A stretch of DNA of 64,000 nt, from the NCBI RefSeq assembly GCF_042186555.1, contig NC_133329.1, positions 72,624,057-72,688,056 on the forward strand. Reading direction: 5' to 3'. Both the position numbers and the translations under genes were made by a program. Source of the stretch: Aquarana catesbeiana. Lineage: Eukaryota > Chordata > Amphibia > Anura > Ranidae. Below, one piece after another: positions 54,080 through 64,000 of the stretch (positions are counted from its first letter, which is position 1; every line of letters starts with the position of its first letter). The notes beneath the pieces were generated by a model. The model searched no databases and was not told the origin of the DNA. It saw only the letters and a program-made list of their open reading frames with translations.

Positions 54080-56750
54080 ACCAGAATGATGCCTGCTGGT
54101 TTAGGTATCATCTTGGTATCATTCTTTTCAGCCAGCGGTCGGCTTTCACGTAAAAGCAATCCTAGTGGCTAATTAGCCTCTAGACTGCTTTTACAAGCAG
54201 TGAGAGAGAATGCCCCCCCCCCCCACCGTCTTCAGTGTTTTTCTCTGGCTCTCCTGTCTCAACAGGGAACCTGGGAATTCAACCGGTGATTCAGCCAGCT
54301 GACCATAGAGCTGATCAGAGACCAGAGTGGCTCCAAACATCTCTATGGCCTAAGAAACCGGAAGCTACGAGCATTTTATGACTTAGATTTCGCCGGATGT
54401 AAATAGCGCCATTGGGAAATTGGGGAAGCATTTTATCACACCAATCTTGGTGTGGTCAGATGCTTTGAGGGCAGAGGAGAAATCTAGGGTCTAATAGACC
54501 CCAATTTTTTCAAAAAAGAGTACCTGTCACTACTTATTGCTATCATAGGGGATATTTACATTCCCTGAGATAACAATAAAAATGATTTAAAAAAGAAAAA
54601 ATGAAAGGAACAGTTTAAAAATAAGATAAAAAAGCAAAAAAATAATAAAGAAGAAAAAAAAAAAAAAAAGCACCCCTGTCCCCCCCTGCTCTCGCGCTAA
54701 GGCGAACGCAATCGTCGGTCTGGCGTCAAATGTAAACAGCAATTGCACCATGCATGTGAGGTATCACCGCGAAGGTCAGATCGAGGGCAGTAATTTTAGC
54801 AGTAGACCTCCTTTGTAAATCTAAAGTGGTAACCTTTAAAGGCTTTTAAAAATGTATTTATTTTGTTGCCACTGCACGTTTGTGCGCAATTTTAAAGCAT
54901 GTCATGTTTGGTATCCATGTACTCGGCCTAAGATCATCTTTTTTATTTCATCAAACATTTGGGCAATATAGTGTGTTTTAGTGCATTAAAATTTAAAAAA
55001 GTGTGTTTTTTCCCCAAAAAATGTGTTTGAAAAATCGCTGCGCAAATACTGTGTGAAAAAAAAAGGATACACCCACCATTTTAATCTGTAGGGCATTTGC
55101 TTTAAAAAAATATATAATGTTTGGGGGTTCAAAGTAATTTTCTTGCAAAAAAAAATAATTTTTTCATGTAATCAAAAAGTGTCAGAAAGGGTTTTGTCTT
55201 CAAGTGGTTAGAAGAGTGTGTGATGTGTGACATAAGCTTCTAAATGTTGTGCATAAAATGCCAGGACAGTTCAAAACCCCCCAAATGACCCCATTTTGGA
55301 AAGTAGACACCTCAAGCTATTTGCTGAGAGGCATGTCGAGTCCATGGAATATTTTATATTGTGATACAAGTTGTGGGAAAGAGACAAATTTTTTTTTTTT
55401 TTTTGCACAAAGTTGTCACTTAATGATTGATGAATGAATATGTGAAATTACACCCCAAAATACATTCTGTTGCTTCTCCTGAGTACGGGGATACCACATG
55501 TGTGGGACTTTTTGGGAGCCTAGCCGCGCACGGTACCCTGAAAACCAAGCACCGCCTTCAGGCTTTCTAAGGGCGTAAATTTTTGATTTCACTCTTCACT
55601 GCCTATCACAGTTTCGGAGGCCATGGAATGCCCAGGTGGCACAAAACCCCCCCAAATGACCCCATTTTGGAAAGTAGACACCCCAAGCTATTTGCTGAGC
55701 TGTATAGTGAGTATTTTGCAGACCTCACTTTTTGTCACAAAGTTTTGAAAATTAAAAAAAGAAAAAAAAAATTTTTTTTTTACTTTCTTCATTTTCAAAA
55801 ACAAATGAGAGCTGCAAAATACTCACCATGCCTCTCAGCAAATAGCTTGGGGTGTCTACTTTCCAAAATGGGGTCATTTGGGGGGAGTTTGTGCCATCTG
55901 GGCATTTTATGGCCTTCAAAACTGTGATACGTAGTGAGAGGTAAAATAAAAAATGTATGCCCTTAGAAATCCTGAAGGCAGTGATTGGTTTTCGGGGCCC
56001 CGTACGCGGCTAGGCTCCCAAAAAGTTCCACACATGTGGTATCCCAATACTGAGGAGAAGCAGCTAAATGCATTTTGGGGTGCAATTCCACATATGCCCA
56101 TGGCCTGTGTGAGCAATATATCATTTAGTGACAACTTTTTGTAATTATTTTTTTTTTTTTGTCATTATTCAATCACTTGGGACAAAAAAAATGAATATTC
56201 AATGGGCTCAACATGCCTCTCAGCAATTTCCTTGGGGTGTCTACTTTCCAAAATGGGGTCATTTGTGGGGGTTTTGTACTGCCCTGCCATTTTAGCACCT
56301 CAAGAAACGACATAGGCAGTCGTAAATTAAAGGCTGTGTAAATTCCAGAAAATGTACCCTAGTTTGTAGGCGCTATAACTTTTGCGCAAACCAATAAATA
56401 TATACTTATTGACATTTTTTTTACCAAAGACATGTGGCCGAATACATTTTGGCCTAAATGTATGACTAAAATTGAGTTTATTGGATTTTTTTTAGAACAA
56501 AAAGTAGAAAATATCATTTTTTTTCAAAATTTTCAGTCTTTTTCTGTGTATAGCGAAAAAAATAAAAACGGCAGAGGTGATCAAATACCATCAAAAGAAA
56601 GCTCTATGTGTGGAAAGAAAAGGACGCAAATTTCGTTTGGGTACAGCATTGCATGACCGCGCAATTAGCAGTTAAAGCGATGCAGTGCCAAATTGTAAAA
56701 AGTGCTCTGGTCAGGAAGGGGGTAAATCCTTCCGGGGCTGAAGTGATTAA

Positions 56751-57138
56751 GAGCCCTTTCACACTGCCAGCGCCTGAAAAACGCTGGTAAAGCACCGCTA
56801 AAACTAGAAGCGCTTTACCAGTGTTTTCCAGGCGCTAGCGTGGCGCTTTTAACCCCTGCTAGCGGCCAAATAAAGGGTTAAAAGTGCCTGCAAAGCACCG
56901 CTGGTGAGGCACTTTGATTTCAATGGGCAGGGGCGCTTTAGGAGCAGTGTATACACCGCTCCTAAAGCGCCTCAAAGAAGCTGCTTGCAGGACTTTTTTT
57001 GACGTCCTACCAGCGCAGCGCCCCAGTGTGAAAGCACTCGGGCTTTCACACTGGGATTGCAGATGAGACTTTTTTCAGGCACTTTACAGGTGCTATTTTT
57101 AGAGCTAAAGTGCATTAAAAACGCCTCCGGTGTGAAAG
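56751..57138. mobile_element. Foldback MITE (CCCTTTCACACTG ends)
   Basis: GAGCCCTTTCACACTGCCAG at the left and CCGGTGTGAAAGGG at the right are inverted copies, with internal self-pairing GCGCTTTAGGAGCAGTGTAT / ACACCGCTCCTAAAGCGC. It abuts the TTAA end of element D. Confidence 0.6.
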
Positions 57139-57211
57139 GGTGTGATTGTTTTGTATGCAGAGTTGCAACAGATTTTTGCACTCTTCAGTTTTAGTAAATG
57201 AACCCCTGTGA

Positions 57212-57673
57212 GTGCTCATCAGTGATTCTGGCTCTGTCCAATGTGTGTAACAGAGTAGACCAATCTAAAACACAATACAAGTGGGGATGTTTAATTACAA
57301 GCACTTAGTGTATTTGAGTGTATGTGGAGGACTAAGAAACAAGCAAAACTAAAGTGGAACTTTAGTCAGAAAACATAGTCCTTCTAGATCACTTTACTTT
57401 AGGCTGGCCTCTTTTACAGGTATAGCAATGTAAAACATTAAAAATGTCTACACTTTTTTAAAATCCAATAATACGCTGTCACACCCTGCTCTGCACATGC
57501 TCAGTTGCTCATTTTTTTTTCTTTTGGCACTGTGTCAAAAATGTAGAGGCCGATCTGCTGACAGCCTAAAAATGTACTGCTGCTCAGGGGCTCTGGGCTT
57601 TAGTAAAATTGCAGCCTCCAGCAAGAAGAAACAGGAGCAATGCTGGAGGCAAACACTAATTTTGGTAGCATAA
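57212..57673. other. No gene seen
   Basis: Ordinary intergenic sequence; no exon, RNA gene or clear repeat ends. A half-copy of a TTTAGTAAATGAACCCC-type repeat end lies just to the left (57140-57211). Confidence 0.4.
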
Positions 57674-58518
57674 TTATCCACTTCCAGACCAGTCTTTTTT
57701 CGGCACTCTTTGTTTACATGTAACAATCAGTATATTTCGCTAGAAAATTATTTAGACCCCTGAAACATTATATATTTTTTTAAAGCAGAGGCCCTAGAGA
57801 TCTAATGGGTGGGTTTTGCAATTTTTTTTATGTCACATAGTATTTGCACAGCAGTTTTTCAAATGCAATATTTTTCATGCAAAAAAGCACAATATATAAC
57901 CCAATTATTTGTAAACTATAAAAGACGATGTTATGCCGAGTAAATAGATAGCAAACATGTCACGCTTTAAAATGACATGCCTGTGCAACGACGACAAACA
58001 ATGTCAATTTTACTATTCATAGGCAATGCTTTAAAAGCCTTTACAGGTTACCACTTTAGATGTACAGAAGAGGTCTGGTGGTAGAATCACTGCCCATGAT
58101 CTGACCTTCGTAGTGATACCTCACATGTGTGAGACAGTCCCTGTTTGCATGCATGCAGGACCTTTGCGCATGAGCATGGGGGGACGGGGGCACTTTAATT
58201 TTTTTTTATTATTATTAATTTAAAAAAAATACACTGTTGCTTTAAATTTTTAATTACTTTTATTGTTGTTGCAAGGAATCTAAACATCCTTGTGACAGTA
58301 ATAGGCTATAAGACCCCAAATCCCTCCTCTGCCCTTAAAAGCATTCAAAACACCAGGATCGGTTGTTTTCTAATTTATTTTTTTTAAATGGCGTCGTTGA
58401 CATCCTGGTAAACCAGAAGTGATGTCAAGTCATCTCTTCTGGGTTACCATAGCTAAGAGACGATCAAAGCCGATCCAGTGAGAAGGGAGAGCCCAAGGAA
58501 AGCCGCTGAAGTGGTTAT
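57674..58518 (+). mobile_element. Short piggyBac-like derivative F (TTAT flanks)
   Basis: TTATCCACTTCCAGACC at 57674 and GCTGAAGTGGTTAT ending at 58518 resemble the ends of the TTAA elements, but TTAT is duplicated on both sides. Internal sequence follows 15050-15960 of element A in diverged form (CTTTGTTTACATG, GAAAATTA, ACATTATATATTTTTTTAAAG). No gene. Confidence 0.55.
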
Positions 58519-58599
58519 TGTTCTGGAATGTATGTTCCTTGCTAAAGAGAATTATTTTTTATCAATTTGTTATGGGTAAAGTTCCGCTTTAAGGATTCA

Positions 58600-58833
58600 G
58601 CCTGGATTCACACTACAACGGGCTGCGGATCGCACAGGAGCGCTGTGCGTCCCTGTTCCCTGTTTCAGGGACGAATCAGGGCCGATTCTATGCCTGAATT
58701 TGGCCCTGAAACGGAGCCAAAGACGCCCAGGAGATATGTGAACCAGCTCCATAGGGAGCCAGTCGCATTCTCCTGCTATGCAAATTAGATGTGCGTAAAC
58801 GCACATCAAATTCGCATAGGTGTGAACCCGGGC
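58600..58833. mobile_element. Foldback MITE H4
   Basis: CAGCCTGGATTCACACTACA at the left and TAGGTGTGAACCCGGGCTC at the right are inverted copies of the H-family ends. ATGTGCGTAAACGCACAT is an internal hairpin. Confidence 0.55.
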
Positions 58834-58927
58834 TCAGAGTTTATAGCGGTATGCACTCACCAGCATTACTACTTCCACCATTCTGAGCGATTCCCAGAAG
58901 GACCAACTGATATCTAAATAATCTCCC

Positions 58928-59137
58928 TAATGCCGCGTACACACGGCCGGACTTTCAGACAGAAAAAGTCCAAAGGGAGCTTTTGGACGGACATTCCGTC
59001 TGTGTGTATGCCCTATCGGACTTTTTCTGCCTGCATTTCCGACAGACTTAGATATAGAACATGTTCTAAATCTTTCCGTCGGAAATGCCAACAGAGCTTA
59101 GCCCGTTGGCAAGTCCGACTGTGGGTACGGAGCATTA
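58928..59137. mobile_element. Harbinger-type MITE
   Basis: TAATGCCGCGTACACACGG at the left pairs with GTGGGTACGGAGCATTA at the right. GTCGGACTTTTTCTGCC-like subterminal blocks recur inverted. Same end family as 5509-5947 and 38640-38837. Confidence 0.65.
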
Positions 59138-59287
59138 GTGCTCTGCTGAGTGTGAAAAAATTCAGAATTCTTAAAAAAAATATACACTTTTTAATTATAC
59201 ATCCTTTGTAAAATACATTATAACATGTGCTTGTATAAATTATAATATCTTCCTTGTTTGGATTAATTATTTTGGATTACTCCTTAG

Positions 59288-59635
59288 ATCTTCCTTGGCA
59301 TCCACACATTGAAGAGCTAAATTCATCTGACCTCAAACTCAACACTGAGTCCAAATTACAGGTGAAAATCTCTGGATATTTCCCTGAGGCTCTGACACTG
59401 GAATGGTATAAGAAGGAGATGGGGGCATACAGATTTGTTGCTGTTGATAACAATAAATACAGGACTGTAATCAGTGGACACCAGAGACAGTCAGATAACA
59501 CATACAGCTGTACAGCCAGTCTGCTCTTCACCCCAACACTGCCAGAAGACCAGAGGTCAGAGTTCATCTGCAGAGTGCAGCATCCCTGTATGGAGCAGTA
59601 TATAGAGAGAAGAATAGGACCCCTACAAATTACAG
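59288..59635 (+). CDS. Immunoglobulin C1-type exon C (host gene, intact)
   Basis: The acceptor TGGATTACTCCTTAG ends at 59287 and the donor ACAG|GTAAGT starts at 59636. The exon is 348 bp, phase 1 at both ends, and open throughout. It reads LPWHPHIEELN, KLQVKISGYFPEALTLEWYK, QRQSDNTYSCTASLLFTPT, PEDQRSEFICRVQHPC and IERRIGPLQITG. GYFP, the tryptophan and FxCxVxHP are C1-set features. The B-strand cysteine present in exon A (LHCKIS) is Val here (LQVKIS), so the standard intradomain disulphide cannot form. It belongs to a gene related to the broken one at 7385-45802; no partner exon is visible in the next 4 kb. Family unknown. Confidence 0.85.
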
Positions 59636-59998
59636 GTAAGTTCTCTACACTGACAGCCCACAACTATTAGGATGTTATATTATGGAATAACAAACTTCAC
59701 ACAGAATTCAGAAAACATTTCCAGTGACAACAAAAATGATCCTTAGCCTGCAGCTGGAATTTTTTATATTACTGGCTACCTGAATCCTTGGAATAGTCCA
59801 GAACGTTTACAATCTATGTTTGATTCCACATAAATTTGAACTTAAAGCATATTTTAAATTTTTGAGGCAAATTGGGATAGCACCTACTTTATTATGGTTA
59901 CATGTTTTCACATAGCATAGCAAATATTTAAAAATGGCAGTGAACCTTTTTTTGATGCTCTATTCTGGACCCTCTAGCACTGTAAAATCCTACTAATT
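59636..59998 (+). other. Intron after Ig exon C
   Basis: No exon or repeat recognised. In the first gene the next Ig exon starts 169 bp after exon A; here nothing similar appears before the MITE at 59999. Confidence 0.5.
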
Positions 59999-60651
59999 AC
60001 CGTATTTATCGGCGTATAACACGCACCCCAAGTTTAGGAGGGAATTTTAAGGAAAAAAAGTTTTAGGAGGGAAGTTTACGGAAAAAAACTTACATTTAAA
60101 TGCCCATCAATGCAGCCTTATCAGTGTCCATCTGCAGCCTTGTTCAGTGTCATTGCAGCCTGGTCAGTGTCATTTGCAGCCTTGTCTTTGCAGCCTTGCC
60201 CCAGTGTCATTGCAGCCTTGTCAGTGTCATTTGCAGCCTTGTCATTGCAGCCTCGCCCCAGTTTAAATATGGTGCCACCGAGATACACAGACCTGGATGT
60301 CCTGTGTATCTTGGCTCCTCTCGGCTCCTCTCGCAGTCCCTCCCAGTCCCGCCCTATGATGGACATAACACAGGTCCAATGGCGGGACTGGGCATGACTG
60401 TGAGCGGAGCCGAGCCTAGCCAAGTACACTCAGCTATGTGTATCTCGGCTCCTCTCGCAGTCCTGCCCAGTCCACCCTATGATGGACATAACACAGGTGC
60501 AATGGCAGGACTGGGCGGGACTGTGAGTGGAGCTGAGCCTAGCCGAGTACACTCGGCTATGTGTATATCGGGGATCGGCGCACAACATGCACCCACGATT
60601 TTCCCCTGATTTTAAGGGGGAAAAAGTGCGTGTTACCCTGATAAATACAGT
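59999..60651. mobile_element. MITE M3, reverse copy of the 2080-2948 family
   Basis: Starts ACCGTATTTATCGGCGTATA and ends CCTGATAAATACAGT. The minisatellite (AGTGTCATTTGCAGCCTTGT, about 60110-60250) now lies to the left, so the copy is reversed relative to M1. The GC-rich half contains two near-identical 120-bp units (CCAATGGCGGGACTGGG and CAATGGCAGGACTGGG). Confidence 0.75.
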
Positions 60652-60859
60652 ATCTTTGTTTATGATGGGTCTGGACAGCTGTGTTTGCTATAATTAGCCC
60701 TGTCTTTACTGTGCAGGCAGATCTTCATTATCAGATGCAAGTAGATTTGTAAGTAGATTTGAAAACTGTCTGTCCTAATCAGGGTTACCAACACTCTACA
60801 ACTTTTTTACTTTCAAAACATGAAACATTTACTATACTGACAAAGCACATTTTTACTGA

Positions 60860-61831
60860 TGTAGCACCCTGGTGTTTAGGCAGGGTTGCTTTTAAATTTA
60901 GTTTAGTTAGGTAGTAGTTGTCCTGGTTAATTGTTAGAAGATCCACTGATTCTTCTCTAAACTCTGGAATTGCTGCACCTTTTCTCTTCTGTCACTAGGT
61001 GGCACTGTGCTGGTGACATTAGAATGACAAGGGCTTAGCAAGGTCAGATCATGAATGGATGGGGTGTCTCAGCCAATTGGCGGGGGTCTCTTTGGTCCCT
61101 TGGCCTGCTGGGAGAGCCTATTTATTTGGGTGATTGGTGTTCTGTGCCACCTCGACGGCTGTCTGCGTGGACATGTGTTATGTCACCTGGGTTGCTAGGC
61201 TGGAAGCCTGAGGCTTATCCCGGGGACACCTGGCTGCTAGGCTGCCTGAGGCCTATCCAGGAGCAGGAGAAGCAGCATAGGGTGTGCACTGCAGGATTGG
61301 AGTTCAACCGAGAATAAAGGTTCTGCCGGCCGGGGAACCAGGTATGATCGGAGGTAGAGGGAAAGTTGTCACCATGAAGGGACCATACACCTTGTTACTG
61401 GAGACTACAGTGAGTAAGCAAGAGCCAGTGCCAGAGAAGTCTTCTCACCAGTCGGGGACAGTGAAGAAGTTGGAAAGCTTCCGCAAGTGCCAAGCCAGGG
61501 ACCCAGCAGGATAGCGGGGTTGACGCTTGAGGAGTATACAGCTCGTTAGCTGTGGAAGAGCTCAGGAGATTTAGTGGTGATTGGATCTGAAAGTCTAGTG
61601 AGACACTGGGAGCTCCGTGCGTGCCAATCTACAGTGGAAGACTTAAGTGTAAGAGAAGAACTATTCTGTGTTGTTCTGTGTAGTACAACCACCGTTAGTG
61701 ACTGTTACAAGATATGTTGCCATAGGAGACAGCAGTCCTACCTATACAGAAGTGGTATCCAGCTGGAGGCCTTCCACTGTATAGCTGTCTACCTAGAAGT
61801 CTCGGAGTCTGCCAATTATCATTGCATCTAC
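60860..61831. repeat. Possible LTR or other retroelement fragment
   Basis: It begins TGTAGCACCCTGGTGTTTAG and continues with GC-balanced sequence unlike its AT-rich surroundings (TCTGTCACTAGGTGGCAC, CCTGGGTTGCTAGGCTGGAA). It has no intact coding frame of note. The TG start suggests an LTR, but no matching CA end or duplication was found before the next repeat at 61832. Confidence 0.3.
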
Positions 61832-62110
61832 TTAACCTCCCTGGCTGTTTTCCCGAGTGTGGCTCGGGGTTAAATTTCAGCACCATTAGCGGTAACCCCG
61901 AGCCACACTTGGGATTACATTGCAGGATCCTGGTGCGGTATACTTACCTTGTCCCCAGGATCCTGCGATGTCCCCCCGCTGTGTCCGTGGGTTCTGTCCA
62001 CCGCCCGAAGCCTCTCTGTGCCGGGCTCTGTTCCCTGCGAGCGTCATGATGCGCAGGGGCGGAGCCCGGTGGCAAATTCAAAAAAGTGAAAAATCATAAT
62101 ACATACAGTA
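61832..62110. mobile_element. TTAA-type MITE fragment
   Basis: TTAACCTCCCTGGCTG begins at 61832. The subterminal CCCGAGTGTGGCTCGGGGTT pairs with AACCCCGAGCCACACTTGGG about 40 bp later. The right end was not found, so the limit is approximate. Confidence 0.5.
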
Positions 62111-63753
62111 CAGTGTAATCTTACAGATTACATTACTGTATGAAATTATTACACATCCCTTTTGTCCCCAGTGCTTTGTCCAATGCCCTGCATGCAGTTT
62201 TATATATATACTGTTCTTTCTGCCTGGAAACTGGAGATTGTCCATAGCAACCAAAACCCTCCCTTTACATCAAAAGTGGCTTTAGTAAATAAGTGAACAT
62301 GAACTGCGCTACAAACAAGTGAAATAATATATAAAAAATATCCCTGAAGAACAAATATATGTAACGAAGTAATCTGATTGTGAGTTAAAAAAATCAAAAA
62401 AAGTCCCAGCAGTGAGTTAAAGTCCGAAAGAAAACCAAATAATATCCAATAAGGGTGCAATAGAGCTTATCAACTCATCAGATGACACCATTCGAGGAAT
62501 CCACCACAGAAAGATTGCACGCTTACCAGAGGCAAGCTATAAATCAGCTTGTAAAAGAATCAGGTGTCCATTCAATGAAAACATCCTAATCCGACTTCGC
62601 CACAAGGAGAAAGGCAAACAGGATGGCTCCGTCCAGTAGGTAAATGAACAATCAGCAGGGAGGACCCAAAACGATGAAAAAACGGCTCTCCATAGTGTAA
62701 ATCAGTCAATAATATAATTTATTCGAATAAAGGTTACACTTACGTAAAACACAGAATTAAAAACAAGGAAACAAAAGTAAAATACAGCAGCCGGTAATTT
62801 TCTGTTAAAAAAAAATACAGCAGCCGGCCGGCCTGCAGACAACCTTTCAGGACGAGGTACTCAGCGATGACGTCAGCGCCTCCACCATCCGACGTACGTT
62901 TCGTCTTAGAAAGACATCGTCTAGGGAACAGGCGACGCACTGACTCATCGCTATAAGTAGACACAAAGAACCAAGCCTCGTTGTGAAACATGAGTGGCAA
63001 CACCAAGTCTCCTAGTCGGAAACAGGAAGTACTCGGAACATGATGAATGAACTAATAAACTAACAGAGATAAAGGATAAAAGATAAAAATCTATGAATTA
63101 AAAGAAAAGAAAACTATTATGAGAGCCCATATACAACATGAATAACATGGGACTAATCAGAATGGTATCTCTAAAGGATATCCAATCTAAGTGTGGCGCT
63201 CATGAGAAGGCAGCCAGAAGGATAAATATCACACTGTGCCATCCAGTGGAAAATTAAAATAGGACTTAGAAATGGAAACAAAATTAAATATATAACCAGA
63301 TGGAATCTCAATCCATATATCATGGCAACCATAGTGGAAAGATAGGGAATAATTACCCAACGCTATTAATAAAAAAGGAAAAACAGAAAAAAACACAAAT
63401 ATATATAATGAAATTACATATGTATATATATTAGAATTGATGGGAATGTATATATAAAGCAAACACTAATGGGGTATGCTAAGAGTGATATTCTTAATGG
63501 TTGCCACAGTGACCGACATTCAAAAAAATATCTTTAGAAATAAAGCTAATAGAACCTCAGTCTTCAGACTAATTTAAAGGTGGCCAACAATGGTCAAATT
63601 TAAAAAAAACAAAAAACAATATTGGCCAGAAATACAATAATTTAAAGTATTGCAGGAGGGGAAAAGGCCTATATAAAGGAAGTAAAATATATATATATAT
63701 ATAGGTATAGCCACAAAGGGTTCACACCAAGTACACAAATAGGACAGAAATAT
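62111..63753 (-). other. Non-coding sequence, probably the 3' part of a Penelope-like element
   Basis: AT-rich with no sound frame. A GC-richer block (62820-62940, GATGACGTCAGCGCC and GTACGTTTCGTCTTAG) stands out. It lies downstream of the coding end at 63754 on the - strand. Confidence 0.35.
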
Positions 63754-64000
63754 TTACGAATTATCTATAAAAGCATTGAGGTCAACCTTGACATTGAGCC
63801 CAAAAGGGGTGTAACATTTTAGTTTATTTATCCATGCCATCTCCAATCTTGATATCCCGCGTATTAGAGATCCACCCCTCCAGTGGGGGGTGTACTTATC
63901 AATCCCTAAAAAAATCGTCTTGGCAGGATCTCGATTATGAACCTCGAGATAGTGCCTAGAGACTGGATGTTTGGGAAAACCAGTCAAAATATTAATCACA
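63754..64000 (-). pseudogene. Penelope-like element, C-terminal (GIY-YIG) end, cut by window edge
   Basis: The - strand frame, open to a stop at 63754-63756, reads GFPKHPVSRHYLEVHNRDPA, FLGIDKYTPHWRGGSLIRG, RLEMAWINKLKCYTPFGLN and VDLNAFIDN. The W-I-x-x-L-x4-P-x-GLN pattern closes the GIY-YIG endonuclease domain of Penelope-like retroelements. The RT domain should lie beyond 64000. I see no break in this short piece, but cannot judge the whole. Confidence 0.6.

Larger units (their letters stand above)
47234..56750 (-). mobile_element. Reverse-oriented piggyBac-like element D, hosting an LTR element
   Basis: TTAACCGGTTGCCGACC at 47234 matches the reverse complement of the right end of element A. 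54080-56750 matches the reverse complement of its left part and ends CCGGGGCTGAAGTGATTAA. Between them, the A-equivalent sequence of about 3.8 kb (including the transposase tail) is missing. In its place are the LTR element (47511-53381) and an unassigned segment (53382-54079). Treating the two ends as one element is an inference; two separate copies are possible. Confidence 0.5.

Noticed and set aside
61051..61514. Frames of 76-88 codons suggesting a host exon
   Set aside because: No splice sites in phase and no domain; the stretch looks like part of a retroelement or LTR.

Overview
This is nuclear DNA of a large, transposon-rich vertebrate genome. The set of elements points to a frog, most likely a true frog (Ranidae): TTAA-flanked piggyBac-type elements, Harbinger with a Myb-like partner gene, hAT, CR1-like and L1/Tx1-like LINEs, a Ty3/gypsy chromodomain element, a Penelope-like tail and many foldback MITEs. 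The assignment is by recognition of families, not by a database search. No rRNA, tRNA or bacterial-style gene is visible.

The only host-gene signal is three C1-type immunoglobulin exons on the + strand. Exon A (7385-7486 plus 12720-12960) is cut by a complete Ty3/gypsy element (7487-12714, 5-bp duplication CAATC) and also carries a frameshift. Exon B (13130-13241 plus 45613-45802) appears to be cut by one composite 32.4-kb insertion whose ends look like hAT ends and whose flanks are 8-bp near-duplicates (ATATGGAT / ATATGGAG). Its reading frame is open once the insert is set aside. Exon C (59288-59635) is intact, with consensus splice sites, and is probably from a neighbouring paralogue of the dead first gene.

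Layout. 1-139: end of a piggyBac-like element. About 200-1976: decayed L1-like LINE. 2080-2948: foldback MITE. 3587-7177: piggyBac-like element holding three further layers and a solo LTR. 7385-13241: Ig exons A and first half of B with the gypsy element. 13242-45604: the composite hAT. Inside it lie a piggyBac element with a CR1 insert (13496-20258) and a second repeat (20610-38950). That repeat contains a Harbinger element (about 20899-38837) with an intact three-exon Myb-like gene and a two-exon transposase gene. The Harbinger is itself split by a hAT MITE, a piggyBac element, two TTAA MITEs and another piggyBac element bearing a transposase fragment and a CR1. The hAT's own two genes (39547-42814) and a satellite array of about 100-105 bp (42950-45250) follow. 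45613-45990: second half of Ig exon B and a possible 3' end. 46167-47163: foldback MITEs. 47234-56750: reverse-oriented piggyBac-like element with a retrovirus-like LTR element inside (47511-53381). 56751-58833: MITEs. 59288-59635: Ig exon C. 59999-64000: MITEs, an LTR-like stretch and a Penelope-like tail.

The most notable points are the single Ig exon split by 32 kb of nested transposons, an LTR element whose uninterrupted 964-codon reading frame has lost every recognisable protease, RT and RNase H catalytic residue, and a Harbinger transposase gene whose exon-1 splice donor is the target of two TTAA-specific insertions. Nothing here was tested by computation; each finding names the decisive check.
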